Origin: Bradyrhizobium sp. AZCC 2262
GTDB lineage: Bacteria; Pseudomonadota; Alphaproteobacteria; Rhizobiales; Xanthobacteraceae
Length of the DNA: 64,000 nucleotides
Direction: 5' to 3'
Assembly (NCBI RefSeq): GCF_036924535.1
Contig: NZ_JAZHRT010000001.1
Coordinates: 682,001-746,000 of the forward strand
Under the pieces are notes generated by a model. It ran no database searches. It was not told the DNA's origin and saw only the letters and a list, made by a program, of their open reading frames with translations. Below are positions 19,789 through 28,999 of the stretch, one piece after another. The position numbers were made by a program, and so were the translations under genes. The stretch's first letter is position 1. Every line of letters begins with the position of its first letter.

Positions 19789-20535
19789 ATGGATGAATGG
19801 ATTCTCACTCTTTTTCTTATCGCGGCCTTTACCGGCGGTTTCGTCAGCGGCTTTTCCGGGTTCGCAATGGGCCTCGTCGTATCGGGCGTGTGGCTGCACA
19901 TCATCACGCCGATACAAACCGCGGCACTGATCGCCGGCTACGGTCTGCTCACGCAGGGTTACGGCATCCTGAAACTGCGTCAGGCGCTGGACTGGCAAAA
20001 GATCTGGCCGCTCTCGCTGGGCACGACGATCGGCATCCCGATCGGAGTGATCCTGCTGAGCCGTCTCAATCCGGTCTATCTGCGGTTCGGCGTGGGCGTG
20101 TTGCTCGTGCTCTATACGGTTTATGGCTTGGCGCGGCCAGCGATCAAGCCGATGAAAATTGGAGTCGGCGCCGACATCGGCATTGGCATCGTCAACGGGC
20201 TCGTTGGCGGACTGACCGGACTTGGCGGGGTCGTGTCGACGATCTCCTGCCAATGGCGCGGTTGGACGAAGGATTTGCAACGAGCCGTGTTCCAACCGGT
20301 GTTGTTCGCCGCCTTTGTGGTTATCTCCATTTCAATGGGCATTACCGGCGCCATCACGCCGGAAACCTTCAAACTGTATGCGCTGGGCTTTCCATTAATG
20401 CTCGCCGGCTTGTGGAGCGGGTTCAAGCTCTACGGAACCATTGATGACGAGACATTCCGCAAAGCGGTGCTGGTGCTTCTTCTGTTTGCGGGCCTGTCGC
20501 TGATTGTGCCTGCTGTGTTCGTTCGTGGTTCGTGA
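19789..20535 (+). CDS. TauE/SafE family sulfite-exporter-like permease
   Basis: 248 residues from ATG 19789 after GGGGGA. Eight hydrophobic segments, with the family's N-terminal glycine-rich turn GGFVSGFSGFAMGL and its internal repeat NGLVGGLTGLGG. TauE/SafE proteins export organic or inorganic sulfur anions across the inner membrane. The run of genes around it suggests a periplasmic or oxyanion-related role. Confidence 0.87.
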   Translation: MDEWILTLFLIAAFTGGFVSGFSGFAMGLVVSGVWLHIITPIQTAALIAGYGLLTQGYGILKLRQALDWQKIWPLSLGTTIGIPIGVILLSRLNPVYLRFGVGVLLVLYTVYGLARPAIKPMKIGVGADIGIGIVNGLVGGLTGLGGVVSTISCQWRGWTKDLQRAVFQPVLFAAFVVISISMGITGAITPETFKLYALGFPLMLAGLWSGFKLYGTIDDETFRKAVLVLLLFAGLSLIVPAVFVRGS

Positions 20536-20542
20536 GGTCGTC

Positions 20543-21439
20543 ATGCCCCTGAAAACAATCGGAACCATCGCCATACCAGACGCCGTGGGTAGCGAGTTCG
20601 ACCACGCCGCCTTCGATGCAAGAAGCCGGCGCGTGTTCATTGCCCACACCGCCCGCGATCGTGTCGAGGTGATCGACCACGATGCCGGCACGCACCTTGC
20701 GACCCTGCCAGGGTTTCCGGGCGTGGCAGGCGCCGTCGCTGACAATGGGCAGATTCTGGTCACCAACCGCGGCAGCGCCAGCGTTGCCTTGCTTGATGCC
20801 AACACCTTGGAAACGCGCGCCACGTACAGGACCGGCGGCCGACCGAATGGTGCTGTGATCGTCGCGCAATCTGGCCTCGGGATTGCAGCATGCATCGGCG
20901 GCGATGGGGAAACTCCGACGCTTCAGCTCTTCGAACTGAACGGTCCCAAGCATGTGTCGATCGATCTGCCGGGACGGCCACGCTGGTGCGTTACCGATGC
21001 AGCCGCCGAACGGGTGTTCCTCTGTATCCGCGATCCTTCCATGGTGCTGGTGGCACGACTGCCCGACCTTGGCGCGGTTACGCAATGGAAAGTCCCGTCA
21101 TCGGGCGCTCATGGTCTCGACATCGATCATTCCAGAGAACGTCTTTATGTCGCCTGCGATGATTCGACCCTGGTCGAGATGAGTAGCACCTCGGGCGAAA
21201 TCACCAACGTCTGGCCAATCGGAGGCCCGCCCGATGTCACGTTTTTCAATCCGGCAACCGGTCTGGTTCATGTCGCCATCGGGGAGCCCGGACTTGTCGA
21301 TTCCATTGATCCGCGCAACGGAAATAGCACGCGAACCGTGACAGGCGCGGGCGCGCATACCACGGCGCTGGTGGCGCCGGACCAGCTTTACGTCATTTCA
21401 GCAGCACATGGCGGAGTGCTTGTCCTCTCGGACACCTGA
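20543..21439 (+). CDS. YncE-like beta-propeller protein
   Basis: 298 residues from ATG 20543. It is built of repeated ~40-residue blades of the pattern SRRVFIAHTARDRVEVID, GQILVTNRGSASVALLD, ERLYVACDDSTLVEM, as in the seven-blade YVTN/YncE proteins. No signal peptide is visible, so a cytoplasmic location is implied unless export is non-classical. It begins seven bases after the permease stop, so they are in one operon. Function unknown. Confidence 0.75.
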   Translation: MPLKTIGTIAIPDAVGSEFDHAAFDARSRRVFIAHTARDRVEVIDHDAGTHLATLPGFPGVAGAVADNGQILVTNRGSASVALLDANTLETRATYRTGGRPNGAVIVAQSGLGIAACIGGDGETPTLQLFELNGPKHVSIDLPGRPRWCVTDAAAERVFLCIRDPSMVLVARLPDLGAVTQWKVPSSGAHGLDIDHSRERLYVACDDSTLVEMSSTSGEITNVWPIGGPPDVTFFNPATGLVHVAIGEPGLVDSIDPRNGNSTRTVTGAGAHTTALVAPDQLYVISAAHGGVLVLSDT

Positions 21440-21474
21440 TGTTCGCCAACACAGGCACCTCAAGGAGAATCAAG

Positions 21475-21939
21475 ATGAAATGGATCACCCGCGAAAAAGT
21501 TAAGGTCGATCGCGTCGCATGTCCTTGGCTCATCAAGAAGTTCGTCGATAACGACGCCGAGTTCGTGTTTGTGCCGGGCGAGAAGGTGATGGCAGAGGCG
21601 AAGCGGCTCGACGCCATTCCTTACGACGTCAAAGACGTTGAGCTAGGCCATCACGGCAAGGAATGCTCGTTCGAGGCTATCCTGAAAAAGTACAAGCTGA
21701 CCGGCGATCCCGCGCTGGTGTTGCTTGGGCGGATCGTCAACGGCGCCGACACCGACAACACGCTGTACAATCAACCGGAGGGTCCTGGCCTCGAAGCTGT
21801 CGCAGAAGGGTTTCGGCATCTCGGCTTCAAGGACGACCACGAACAAAACGCGGCGGAGTGGATTGTGTATGACGCGCTCTATGCGTACTGCCGCGAGATG
21901 GTAAAGCGCGGCAAGCCGCACGGTGACTTCATGAGTTGA
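21475..21939 (+). CDS. ChrB C-terminal-like (chromate resistance) protein
   Basis: 154 residues from ATG 21475 after AAGGAGA; a start at 21439 is in frame but overlaps the previous stop. It matches the ChrB C-terminal domain: the opening KVDRVACPWLIKKFVDNDAEF and the later GLEAVAEGFRHLG block. Full ChrB has an additional N-terminal regulator half that is missing here. It is the last gene of the DUF1259 operon. No chrA lies in the window, so a chromate role is only a family inference. Confidence 0.8.
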   Translation: MKWITREKVKVDRVACPWLIKKFVDNDAEFVFVPGEKVMAEAKRLDAIPYDVKDVELGHHGKECSFEAILKKYKLTGDPALVLLGRIVNGADTDNTLYNQPEGPGLEAVAEGFRHLGFKDDHEQNAAEWIVYDALYAYCREMVKRGKPHGDFMS

Positions 21940-22254
21940 TGCTCGCTTGACAGCCCGCGAACTGATTTGCTGCGCACACAAGCGCTATCTCGGCGAGCAA
22001 CTGCGACAAAACAACCCGACGGGCAAATCAATTCTGATTTTCCGAAATCGTGTCAAGTCCAGGAATCAAAAATATTCCGCTTTCGTTCTCACCCAAATCA
22101 GTCCCATAACTCCGCCCGTCTCACGGCAGATGAGGGACGCTCGCGATCGTCACGAACGTGCGGTGAGATGCGATGGACGCAAATGGCGCGATAGACGTAC
22201 GCGCCGGATGCGTACGGCGAAGTCGTGTGGTTCGGGCGCCGCGGTGCTGGCGCT
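21940..22254. other. intergenic stretch with nothing identified
   Basis: About 315 bases after the ChrB-like gene. It is AT-richer than its surroundings near 22020-22110. No ORF, promoter or hairpin stands out. Confidence 0.4.
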
Positions 22255-22490
22255 AAGTCCGGGAAAAGCGAAAGTTTATCCCGTGGCGACGGTGGCAAGA
22301 AAGCCGTTCACCGGGGAGAGCGCGAAGTAAGCCGTAAAGCCATTGCGCAGGGAAGGCCGGAATGCTCCCGCTGCCCTGTATGCTCGTGTGCACTTTTGTT
22401 TGCGCAAATCGCACGCGAGACCGCGGGTGCAGCAAGCACCCGGTCTTCCCTGCGCCCTCTATTTCTAAGAGGGCCAAACGAAGATGCAAA
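22255..22490. repeat. dispersed intergenic repeat (GAGKTGCLLHPRS type)
   Basis: The minus-strand translation reads EGAGKTGCLLHPRSRV and SGSIPAFPAQWLYGLLRALPG. I recognise this as a sequence found many times in Bradyrhizobium and Rhodopseudomonas genomes and commonly misannotated as a protein. I treat it as a repeated DNA element, not a gene. The recognition is from memory, without a search. Confidence 0.65.
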
Positions 22491-22555
22491 CCTCGGGCGA
22501 TCTGCGCCGCGAGAATGCGAAAGCTCGTTCAGCCGTCATTGCGTGCGCAGGAGCC

Positions 22556-22632
22556 GTAGCCCGGATGAGCGCAGCGACATCCGGGGACCACTCTAACACC
22601 GCCCCGGATATCGCTTCGCTCATCCGGGCTAC
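22556..22632. repeat. palindromic intergenic repeat, type 4 copy B
   Basis: Arms gtagcccggatgagcg ... cgctcatccgggctac; same family as 10523-10607 with a shorter, different centre. It directly follows the dispersed repeat at 22255-22490. Confidence 0.8.
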
Positions 22633-22931
22633 GAGCAACAAGCTGGACTGCTTCGCTGCGCTAGCAATGACGAGGAGAGCCGGCGTCGCTCCTTGCCCGC
22701 ACCCTGAGGAAGCCGCGAAGGGACGAGGTCACCAGCGAGGCGACCAGGATTGCCCACGAAACAGGCTTGGAAACCCGAGCGGACAGAATGTCGCATTTTT
22801 GCAATGCAGCAAAACCATCAACGTGGCCCCTGCTAACGGGCAATGGCAATTCGAACCGCTTCTCTGTATTGGTGCGACTGGCATACAAGCTTCGGAGCGG
22901 GCGCTTCGAAAAAAAATACGCGGGAGGAAAC

Positions 22932-23933
22932 ATGCGTAAATTGATACTGGCGGCGGCATCGATCGCGGCCGTGACTCTGGTCGGTCCGGCCGCGGCCCAA
23001 TCGCCGATTGTGATCAAGTTCAGCCACGTGGTGGCGACCAATACGCCAAAGGGGCTGGCGGCCGAGAAGTTCAAGGAACTCGCCGAGAAATACACCGCCG
23101 GCAAGGTCAAGGTCGAAGTCTATCCGAACTCGCAGCTCTACAAGGACAAGGAGGAGCTGGAAGCTTTGCAGCTCGGTGCGGTGCAGATGCTGGCGCCGTC
23201 GAACTCGAAATTCGGCCCGATCGGGGTCAAGGAATTTGAGGTGTTCGATCTGCCTTACATCCTCCCCGACCTGAAGACGCTGCGCAAAGTCACCGACGGT
23301 CCCCTCGGCGCGAAGCTGCTCAAGCTTCTGGACTCCAAGGGCATGACCGGCCTCGCCTATTGGGACAACGGCTTCAAGCAGATGAGCGCCAACAAGAAGC
23401 TCGTCGCACCGGCGGACTACAAGGGCCTCAAGTTCCGCATCCAGTCCTCCAAGGTGCTGGAAGCCCAGTTCCGTTCGCTCGGCGCGATTCCGCAGGTGAT
23501 GGCGTTCTCCGAAGTCTATCAGGCGCTGCAGACCGGCGTGGTCGACGGCCAGGAAAACACCTGGTCCAACATCTACACCCAGAAAATGCATGAGGTGCAG
23601 AAGTACATCACCGAAACCAACCACGGTTACATCGGTTACGTCGTTGTCACCAACAAGAAGTTCTGGGATGGCCTGCCGGCGGATGTCCGCGCCCAATGCG
23701 AAAAAGCCATGAAGGAAGCGACCGAGTATGGCAACGGCCAGTCGGCGAAGGAAAACGAGGACGCGCTGGCCGAGATCAAGAAGACCGGCAAGAGCGAGAT
23801 CGTGTCGCTGACGCCGCAGCAGGACGCGGCGATGCGCAAGGCGCTCGAACCCGTTTACCAGGATGTCGCCAAGCGCGTCGGTCAGCCCCTGATCGACGAA
23901 TTCCTCAAGGAGACGAGGGGCGCGACCAACTAG
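22932..23933 (+). CDS. dctP: TRAP transporter solute-binding protein, DctP-like
   Basis: 333 residues from ATG 22932 (GGGAGG upstream at 22922-22927). The open frame extends left to 22767, but that part crosses the spacer and precedes the signal peptide MRKLILAAASIAAVTLVGPAAA. The mature part opens IVIKFSHVVATNTPKGLAAEKF, the usual DctP start, and has the carboxylate-clamp region SNKKLVAPADYKGLKFRIQSS. It binds a C4-dicarboxylate or similar organic acid in the periplasm. Confidence 0.92.
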   Translation: MRKLILAAASIAAVTLVGPAAAQSPIVIKFSHVVATNTPKGLAAEKFKELAEKYTAGKVKVEVYPNSQLYKDKEELEALQLGAVQMLAPSNSKFGPIGVKEFEVFDLPYILPDLKTLRKVTDGPLGAKLLKLLDSKGMTGLAYWDNGFKQMSANKKLVAPADYKGLKFRIQSSKVLEAQFRSLGAIPQVMAFSEVYQALQTGVVDGQENTWSNIYTQKMHEVQKYITETNHGYIGYVVVTNKKFWDGLPADVRAQCEKAMKEATEYGNGQSAKENEDALAEIKKTGKSEIVSLTPQQDAAMRKALEPVYQDVAKRVGQPLIDEFLKETRGATN

Positions 23934-23943
23934 AATAGCGTTG

Positions 23944-23975
23944 AAGGGCTTCCGTGTTTCGGCACGGAAGCCCTT
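23944..23975 (+). terminator. intergenic terminator or attenuating hairpin after dctP
   Basis: Perfect 13-bp stem aagggcttccgtg / cacggaagccctt with loop tttcgg, followed by a short T tract (ttta). It lies between the P and Q genes, which may let the binding protein be made in excess of the membrane subunits. Confidence 0.8.
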
Positions 23976-24086
23976 TACTGTCTGGACTATACTATCTGTA
24001 CCGGGGAGCAGCGTCCGCAATGGACGCGGCGGGAATGGCTCGAGGTCAGGCTGCAACAACAGCGCCGGCCTTTCAGGGGGAAATTG

Positions 24087-24662
24087 ATGTTTCTACGCAT
24101 CCTCGATCGACTTGAGGAGATACTGATCGCGACGCTGATGGCGTTGGCGACGACGATCATCTTTCTGGCGGTCATGCACCGTTATCTCGTCGGCATTCCC
24201 TTCCTGTATCCGATCCTGTTTCCGATCAACCTGTCCTGGGCGCAGGAACTGTGCATCTACATGTTCGTGTGGGTGGCCAAGTTCGGCGCCGCCTACGGCG
24301 TGCGCACCGGCATCCATGTCGGCGTCGACGTGGTGGTCAACCAGCTCAAATCGCCGTGGCGGAATGCGGTCGTGCTGTTCGGGCTGTTCTGCGGCGCCTT
24401 CTTCACCGCCGTGATCGGCACCATGGGCGCGAAATTCGTGATCGGGCTGATGTATACCGACCAGGTTTCGCCCGATCTCGAGATCCCGAGCTGGTTCGTC
24501 TATCTCTGCATTCCCCTCGGTTCGTATTTGATGTGCTTCCGCTTCCTGCAGGTCGCCTATCATTATTGGCGCACCGGCGAACTGCCGCACCACGACCACG
24601 CCCATGTCGAGGGCGTCGAGGTCGAGGAGCCCGGTGTCGGCGCTGCGGAGGTCACCCGATGA
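24087..24662 (+). CDS. dctQ: TRAP transporter small permease, DctQ-like
   Basis: 191 residues from ATG 24087 after GGGGGAA. Four hydrophobic segments as in DctQ subunits, with MHRYLVGIPF...WAQELCIYMFVWVAKFGA, the usual helix-2 pattern. The C-terminal 25 residues are acidic and histidine-rich (HHDHAHVEGVEVEE). It pairs with DctM in the inner membrane. The stop overlaps the dctM start (ATGA). Confidence 0.9.
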   Translation: MFLRILDRLEEILIATLMALATTIIFLAVMHRYLVGIPFLYPILFPINLSWAQELCIYMFVWVAKFGAAYGVRTGIHVGVDVVVNQLKSPWRNAVVLFGLFCGAFFTAVIGTMGAKFVIGLMYTDQVSPDLEIPSWFVYLCIPLGSYLMCFRFLQVAYHYWRTGELPHHDHAHVEGVEVEEPGVGAAEVTR

Positions 24663-25984
24663 GCAGCCTGATCATCTTCTCGCTGCTGATCGCGTTGATG
24701 CTGACCGGCATGCCGATCTCGATCGCGCTCGGCATGACGGTTTTGACCTTCATCTTCACCATGACCAACGTGCCGACCGAGTCGGTGGCGCTGAAGCTTT
24801 TCACCGGCATCGACAATTTCGAGATCATGGCGATCCCGTTCTTCATTCTCGCCGGAAATTTTCTGACCCATGGCGGCGTCGCGCGCCGCATGATCAATTT
24901 CGCGACTTCTATGGTGGGCCATTGGTATGGCGGGCTGGGGCTCGCGGGCGTGATGGCCTGCGCGCTGTTCGCCGCGGTGTCGGGTTCGTCGCCGGCGACC
25001 GTGATCGCGATCGGCTCGATCATGATGCCCGCCATGGTCAAGCAGGGTTTTCCAAAACGCTTCGGCGCCGGCGTTATCACCACCTCGGGCGCGCTCGGTA
25101 TCCTGATCCCGCCTTCGATCGTGATGGTGATCTACTGCGTGGCGACCGGCGGCAGCATCGCGCTCGATCCGGCCGGGCATCGGGTGTCGTCGGCGTCCGT
25201 CGGCCAGATGTTCATGGCGGGCGTCATCCCGGGCCTGATGCTGGCGACGCTGTTGGGCCTGACGACCTTCTATCGCGCATACAAGTTTGATTATCCGCGG
25301 CTGCCGAAGGCGAGCTGGTCCGAACGCTTCACCGCGTTCCGCAAATGCGTGTGGGGATTGCTGCTGATCCTGATCGTGCTGGGCGGCATCTATGCCGGCC
25401 TGTTCACGCCGACGGAAGCCGCCGCCATCAGCGCGGTCTATGCCTTCGTCATCGCCGTATTCGTCTATCGCGACATGTCGCTAAGGGATGTGCCGCGGGT
25501 GCTGCTCGGCTCGGCCAATATGAGCGCGATGATCCTCTACATCATCACCAACGCGGTGCTGTTCTCGTTCCTGATGGCGAATGAAAACATTCCCCAGCAG
25601 ATCGCGGCGTGGATCACCTCGGTCGGCGTCGACTGGATCATCTTCCTCCTGATCGTCAATGTGCTGCTGCTGATCGCGGGCAACGTGATGGAGGCGTCCT
25701 CGATCGTGCTGATCATGGCGCCGATCCTGTTTCCGGTGGCGGTCAAGCTCGGCATCCATCCGGTGCATCTCGGCATCCTGATGGTCGTCAACATGGAAGT
25801 CGGCATGTGCCATCCGCCGGTCGGGCTGAACCTCTACGTGGCGTCCGGCATCGCCAAGATGGGCATCACGGAGCTGACGATCGCGGTGTGGCCGTGGCTT
25901 TTGACCATGCTGATCTTCCTCGGTGTCGTCACCTATGTGCCGGAAATCTCGCTGTGGCTGCCGCGCGCGCTCGGCATGCTGTAG
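24659..25984 (+). CDS. dctM: TRAP transporter large permease, DctM-like
   Basis: 441 residues from ATG 24659, which overlaps the dctQ stop; the longer open frame starting at 24251 is a shadow of dctQ. About twelve membrane segments with the family blocks FFILAGNFLTHGGVARRMI, SGSSPATVIAIGSIM and ITTSGALGILIPPSIVM, and the C-terminal METHYLATE-like mirror GNVMEASSIVLIMAPI. It is the sodium-coupled translocation channel. Confidence 0.93.
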   Translation: MSSLIIFSLLIALMLTGMPISIALGMTVLTFIFTMTNVPTESVALKLFTGIDNFEIMAIPFFILAGNFLTHGGVARRMINFATSMVGHWYGGLGLAGVMACALFAAVSGSSPATVIAIGSIMMPAMVKQGFPKRFGAGVITTSGALGILIPPSIVMVIYCVATGGSIALDPAGHRVSSASVGQMFMAGVIPGLMLATLLGLTTFYRAYKFDYPRLPKASWSERFTAFRKCVWGLLLILIVLGGIYAGLFTPTEAAAISAVYAFVIAVFVYRDMSLRDVPRVLLGSANMSAMILYIITNAVLFSFLMANENIPQQIAAWITSVGVDWIIFLLIVNVLLLIAGNVMEASSIVLIMAPILFPVAVKLGIHPVHLGILMVVNMEVGMCHPPVGLNLYVASGIAKMGITELTIAVWPWLLTMLIFLGVVTYVPEISLWLPRALGML

Positions 25985-26028
25985 CCGTTCGCATTTACGG
26001 GGGATCAAACGGCGGCACATTACATCTT

Positions 26029-26050
26029 GGTAAGGGAGGCCTCCCTTGCC
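26029..26050. promoter_or_regulatory. near-perfect palindrome upstream of the LTXXQ gene
   Basis: The core aagggaggcctccctt (26032-26047) is a perfect 16-base palindrome without a loop, extended by GG/CC on each side. A loopless palindrome fits a dimeric DNA-binding protein better than an RNA hairpin. It is 66 bases before ATG 26116. Confidence 0.4.
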
Positions 26051-26115
26051 AACCTTTAAGTTGAAGGCCGGCTGAGGCGAGCCCATCTTCAGCCAACCTT
26101 GCACAGGAGGTTCGC

Positions 26116-26709
26116 ATGAGGAATTTCGCTATCGCAGCGGTTGCGGTTCTTGCCATCGCCGGTTCGACCGCCGTCTACGCCCAGCACCGCCATTGGGGGG
26201 GGCCCGGCTTTTCGCGGATGAACCCGGAGGACAGGGCGGCCTATGCCGACGCCCGGATCGCGGCCGTGCATGCCGGCCTCAAATTGACGGCGGACCAGGA
26301 AAAGCTGTGGCCGCCGGTCGAGGCCGCGATCAAGGAGTTCGCCAAGCTCAGAATCGATCGCGCCAACGCGCGGATGAACCCGCCGAAGGACGATTCCAGC
26401 CAGCAGAAGCCGGACGATCCGGTGGCGCGGCTGCGCGACCGGGCCGAGAATATGGCGGCGACGGCCGGGTCCATGAAGAAGATCGCGGATGCCGCCGATC
26501 CGCTCTACAAGACACTCGATGACGGCCAGAAGCGTCGGCTCGCCGTTCTGACCCGCATGGACCGGTTCGGGGGCAGGGAGGGCTGGCGCCATCACCGGTT
26601 CGAGCGCGAAACGGACATGGATCGCGACTACGGCCGCGAGCGCGGCTACGACCGCGACCGCTATGACCGGGATGGCGGCCCGGACCGGAGCGGCCCCGAA
26701 CGGCTCTGA
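26116..26709 (+). CDS. exported Spy/CpxP-like LTXXQ motif protein
   Basis: 197 residues with a Sec signal (MRNFAIAAVAVLAIAGSTAVYA). The LTXXQ motif occurs once, as LKLTADQEKLWPPVEAAI near residue 57, inside a long helix typical of the Spy fold, a periplasmic chaperone that senses envelope stress. The C-terminal ~40 residues are rich in Arg, Asp and Tyr (RDYGRERGYDRDRYDRD), a low-complexity tail not present in Spy. An 8-9-bp hairpin follows. Confidence 0.8.
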   Translation: MRNFAIAAVAVLAIAGSTAVYAQHRHWGGPGFSRMNPEDRAAYADARIAAVHAGLKLTADQEKLWPPVEAAIKEFAKLRIDRANARMNPPKDDSSQQKPDDPVARLRDRAENMAATAGSMKKIADAADPLYKTLDDGQKRRLAVLTRMDRFGGREGWRHHRFERETDMDRDYGRERGYDRDRYDRDGGPDRSGPERL

Positions 26710-26746
26710 CGCGCCCCTGCCAGGGGCCTGATCCGAACATCGGCAG

Positions 26747-26774
26747 AAGCCGCTGAAATCCAGCGGCTTTTTGC
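26747..26774 (+). terminator. rho-independent terminator after the LTXXQ gene
   Basis: Stem aagccgctg / cagcggctt with loop aaatc, followed by TTTTT-like uridines (ttttt at 26768-26772). It is about 40 bases after the stop codon. Confidence 0.75.
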
Positions 26775-26889
26775 CGTTCCGGCGATCTGCCAAAGCCCCG
26801 GGAAAAGTCGTCCCGGCTTGCTGGACATCCGAAGGTCGCTTTGCTAAACGACGCCCTCTCGCGAAGGCTTTTCCGGACCTTAAGCATCC

Positions 26890-26965
<76 letters not shown>

Positions 26966-27260
26966 AGCCTTTCAAGAAACTTGGCGAAACCGACCTGTGG
27001 ACGTGCGACACGGGGCTTTGTCGCACGGCGTGCGACATCGCGTCGTTCATCGGGCTGATCGCCCGATGCGCTCCCGGTTCACGAACTCGACCAGCAGGTT
27101 GATCGCGACGTCGGCTATTCGCAGCTCGCCGGCAGGGTCATTGTCGCCGAAGGAGCATGGCACCTGCATGCTTCGGCGCGAGAGGCTCCATTTAGGCCGA
27201 AAATTCGGGTTATTGCCCACTATCTGGGTATATGCTCTTATCGGATCGGAAAAATCTCCG

Positions 27261-27926
27261 ATGATAGTGCCCGATCTCATCATTTTCGATTGCGACGGCG
27301 TGTTGGTCGATAGTGAGGTGCTGAGTTGCCGCTGCCTCTCGCATGCGCTTGCGGGATACGGCATCAAGCTCGACATCGATCAGGCGCTTGACCTGTTCCT
27401 TGGACGAAGCGTGACAGCGGTCTTCCAGCATTACGAGGCGTTGGGACGCTCGATCCCTGAGCAATTTGCGGCCGAGCTGAGAGCAGGGGTTCGAGCTGCG
27501 TTTCTCTCGTCGCTTCGCCCAATCGAAGGGGTGAACGCGGTACTGCAAGACATGCAGATCCCGCATTGCGTCGCCTCGTCCAGTGATATCGACCGGGTGT
27601 CCTACTCGCTCTCCTTGACCGGCCTCGCGCCGCATTTCGACGCGCGTCTCTATACCTCGCAAATGGTGGAACGCGGCAAGCCGGCACCCGACCTCTTTCT
27701 CTACGCAGCCGAAAGGATGCAGGTGGATCCACGTCGCACCCTCGTGATCGAGGACAGCGTTAGCGGCGTCAAGGCGGGCAAGGCGGCCGGCATGATGGTT
27801 TGGGGATTTGTCGGAGGCAGCCACTATCAATCGCGTGATGGCAAGGCCATTCTGCGCGAGGCGGGGGCTGATCGGGTGTTCGGACGAATGGCGGATTTCT
27901 GGCGAACGGACCGGCAAGGAGACTGA
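27261..27926 (+). CDS. HAD family hydrolase, beta-phosphoglucomutase-like
   Basis: 221 residues from ATG 27261. The catalytic motif DCDGVLVDSE is at residues ~10-19, followed by a helical cap, SSSD in the motif II region, KPAPD for motif III and EDSVSGVKAG for motif IV, so all four HAD motifs are present. Such enzymes are sugar-phosphate phosphatases or mutases. It overlaps the regulator gene at 27926 by one base and probably works in the polyol locus that follows. The 295 bases between the tRNA and this gene hold two small hairpins and nothing else that I can name. Confidence 0.85.
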   Translation: MIVPDLIIFDCDGVLVDSEVLSCRCLSHALAGYGIKLDIDQALDLFLGRSVTAVFQHYEALGRSIPEQFAAELRAGVRAAFLSSLRPIEGVNAVLQDMQIPHCVASSSDIDRVSYSLSLTGLAPHFDARLYTSQMVERGKPAPDLFLYAAERMQVDPRRTLVIEDSVSGVKAGKAAGMMVWGFVGGSHYQSRDGKAILREAGADRVFGRMADFWRTDRQGD

Positions 27927-28879
27927 TGGCGGCATCCGACAACGAGAAGTCGCGTCTCGACGAAGCCGCGCGGGCAGGCTGGCTTTATTTCATTGCCGGT
28001 CACACCCAGGACGAAATCGCCAGGATGCTGAAGGTATCGCGTGCATCGGCCCAGCGCCTGGTTTCACTCTGTCTCGCCGAGCGCCTGATTACCTTCCGGC
28101 TGGAGCACCCGATAACGGCCTGTATGGAGCTGGCGGCGCGGCTGAAGGACTTGTTTCACCTCGTCTACTGCGAAGTGGTGCCAACCGACCCCGCCGCGCC
28201 GCTCTCGGCCGCCGGGATTGCCGAGCGGGCTGCGAACATCCTCGAAACGACGTTGCGTACCGAGAAGCCGACGATCGTGGCGCTGGGCACCGGGAGAGCG
28301 GTGCGGGCTGCCGTCGAGCGCGTGTCTCCGATCGACTGTCCGAACCACCAGATCGTGTCGCTGGTCGGAAACATTTCGGCCGACGGCTCTGCCAGCTTCT
28401 TCGACACCGTCGGTCGTCTCGCCGACCGGACCAGGGCGCGCCACTATCCGATGCCGCTGCCGTTTCTGATGTCGTCCGAGCGCGAGCGCGACCAGATGCT
28501 CAAGATAGATCCGATCGCCAGGGTGAGAGCGGTCGCCGCCAAGGCCGACCTGCGGCTTGTCGGGGTCGGGCAGATGGACCGGCAGGCGCAAGTCCACATT
28601 GACGGTTTCGTCTCGCGCGAAGAGCTGCTCGAGATGATGCGGTTGGGCGCCGTTGGCGAACTGATCGGCTGGGCATTTGACGAGGAGGGGCACCTCATCA
28701 AAGGCGGAACAAACCTTCGCCTCACCAGCATTCCACCGCAGGTACCTGCCGAGGCCCTGACCATCGGAGCGGCGGTCGGTCGTGCCAAGGTTTCGGCCAT
28801 CAGGGCGGCGCTCAAGGGGCGGCTGCTGAACGGGCTGATCACCGACGAGGCGACCGCGGGCGCCATCCTCAAGTCGTAG
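27926..28879 (+). CDS. SorC/DeoR-type sugar-binding transcriptional regulator
   Basis: 317 residues. The N-terminal helix-turn-helix is GHTQDEIARMLKVSRASAQRL (about residues 24-45), and the rest is the SorC sugar-binding domain (LGTGRAVRAAVERV...VGNISADGSASFFDTVGRLA). This family binds a phosphorylated sugar or polyol and controls its catabolic operon. It starts on the last base of the HAD stop codon. It is the likely regulator of the ABC operon that begins 197 bases downstream. Confidence 0.88.
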   Translation: MAASDNEKSRLDEAARAGWLYFIAGHTQDEIARMLKVSRASAQRLVSLCLAERLITFRLEHPITACMELAARLKDLFHLVYCEVVPTDPAAPLSAAGIAERAANILETTLRTEKPTIVALGTGRAVRAAVERVSPIDCPNHQIVSLVGNISADGSASFFDTVGRLADRTRARHYPMPLPFLMSSERERDQMLKIDPIARVRAVAAKADLRLVGVGQMDRQAQVHIDGFVSREELLEMMRLGAVGELIGWAFDEEGHLIKGGTNLRLTSIPPQVPAEALTIGAAVGRAKVSAIRAALKGRLLNGLITDEATAGAILKS

Positions 28880-28999
28880 CTAATTGACCAGGCTCGCTGC
28901 CTCGTCACGCGCGGGGTTCCCGCCAGCCAATCCAGGCATGCGGGCCATCGAACCGTGCCCTCCCGTCTGCGCATCGGTGCACAAGCGCAATTCCAATCC

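Noticed and set aside
22253-22489. Minus-strand ORF with EGAGKTGCLLHPRS
   Set aside because: I recognise this as a repeated intergenic sequence often misannotated as a protein; called a repeat instead.
26966-27260. Possible integration next to tRNA-Lys
   Set aside because: No second copy of the tRNA 3' end, no integrase and no phage-like genes; the two small hairpins here have no T tract.
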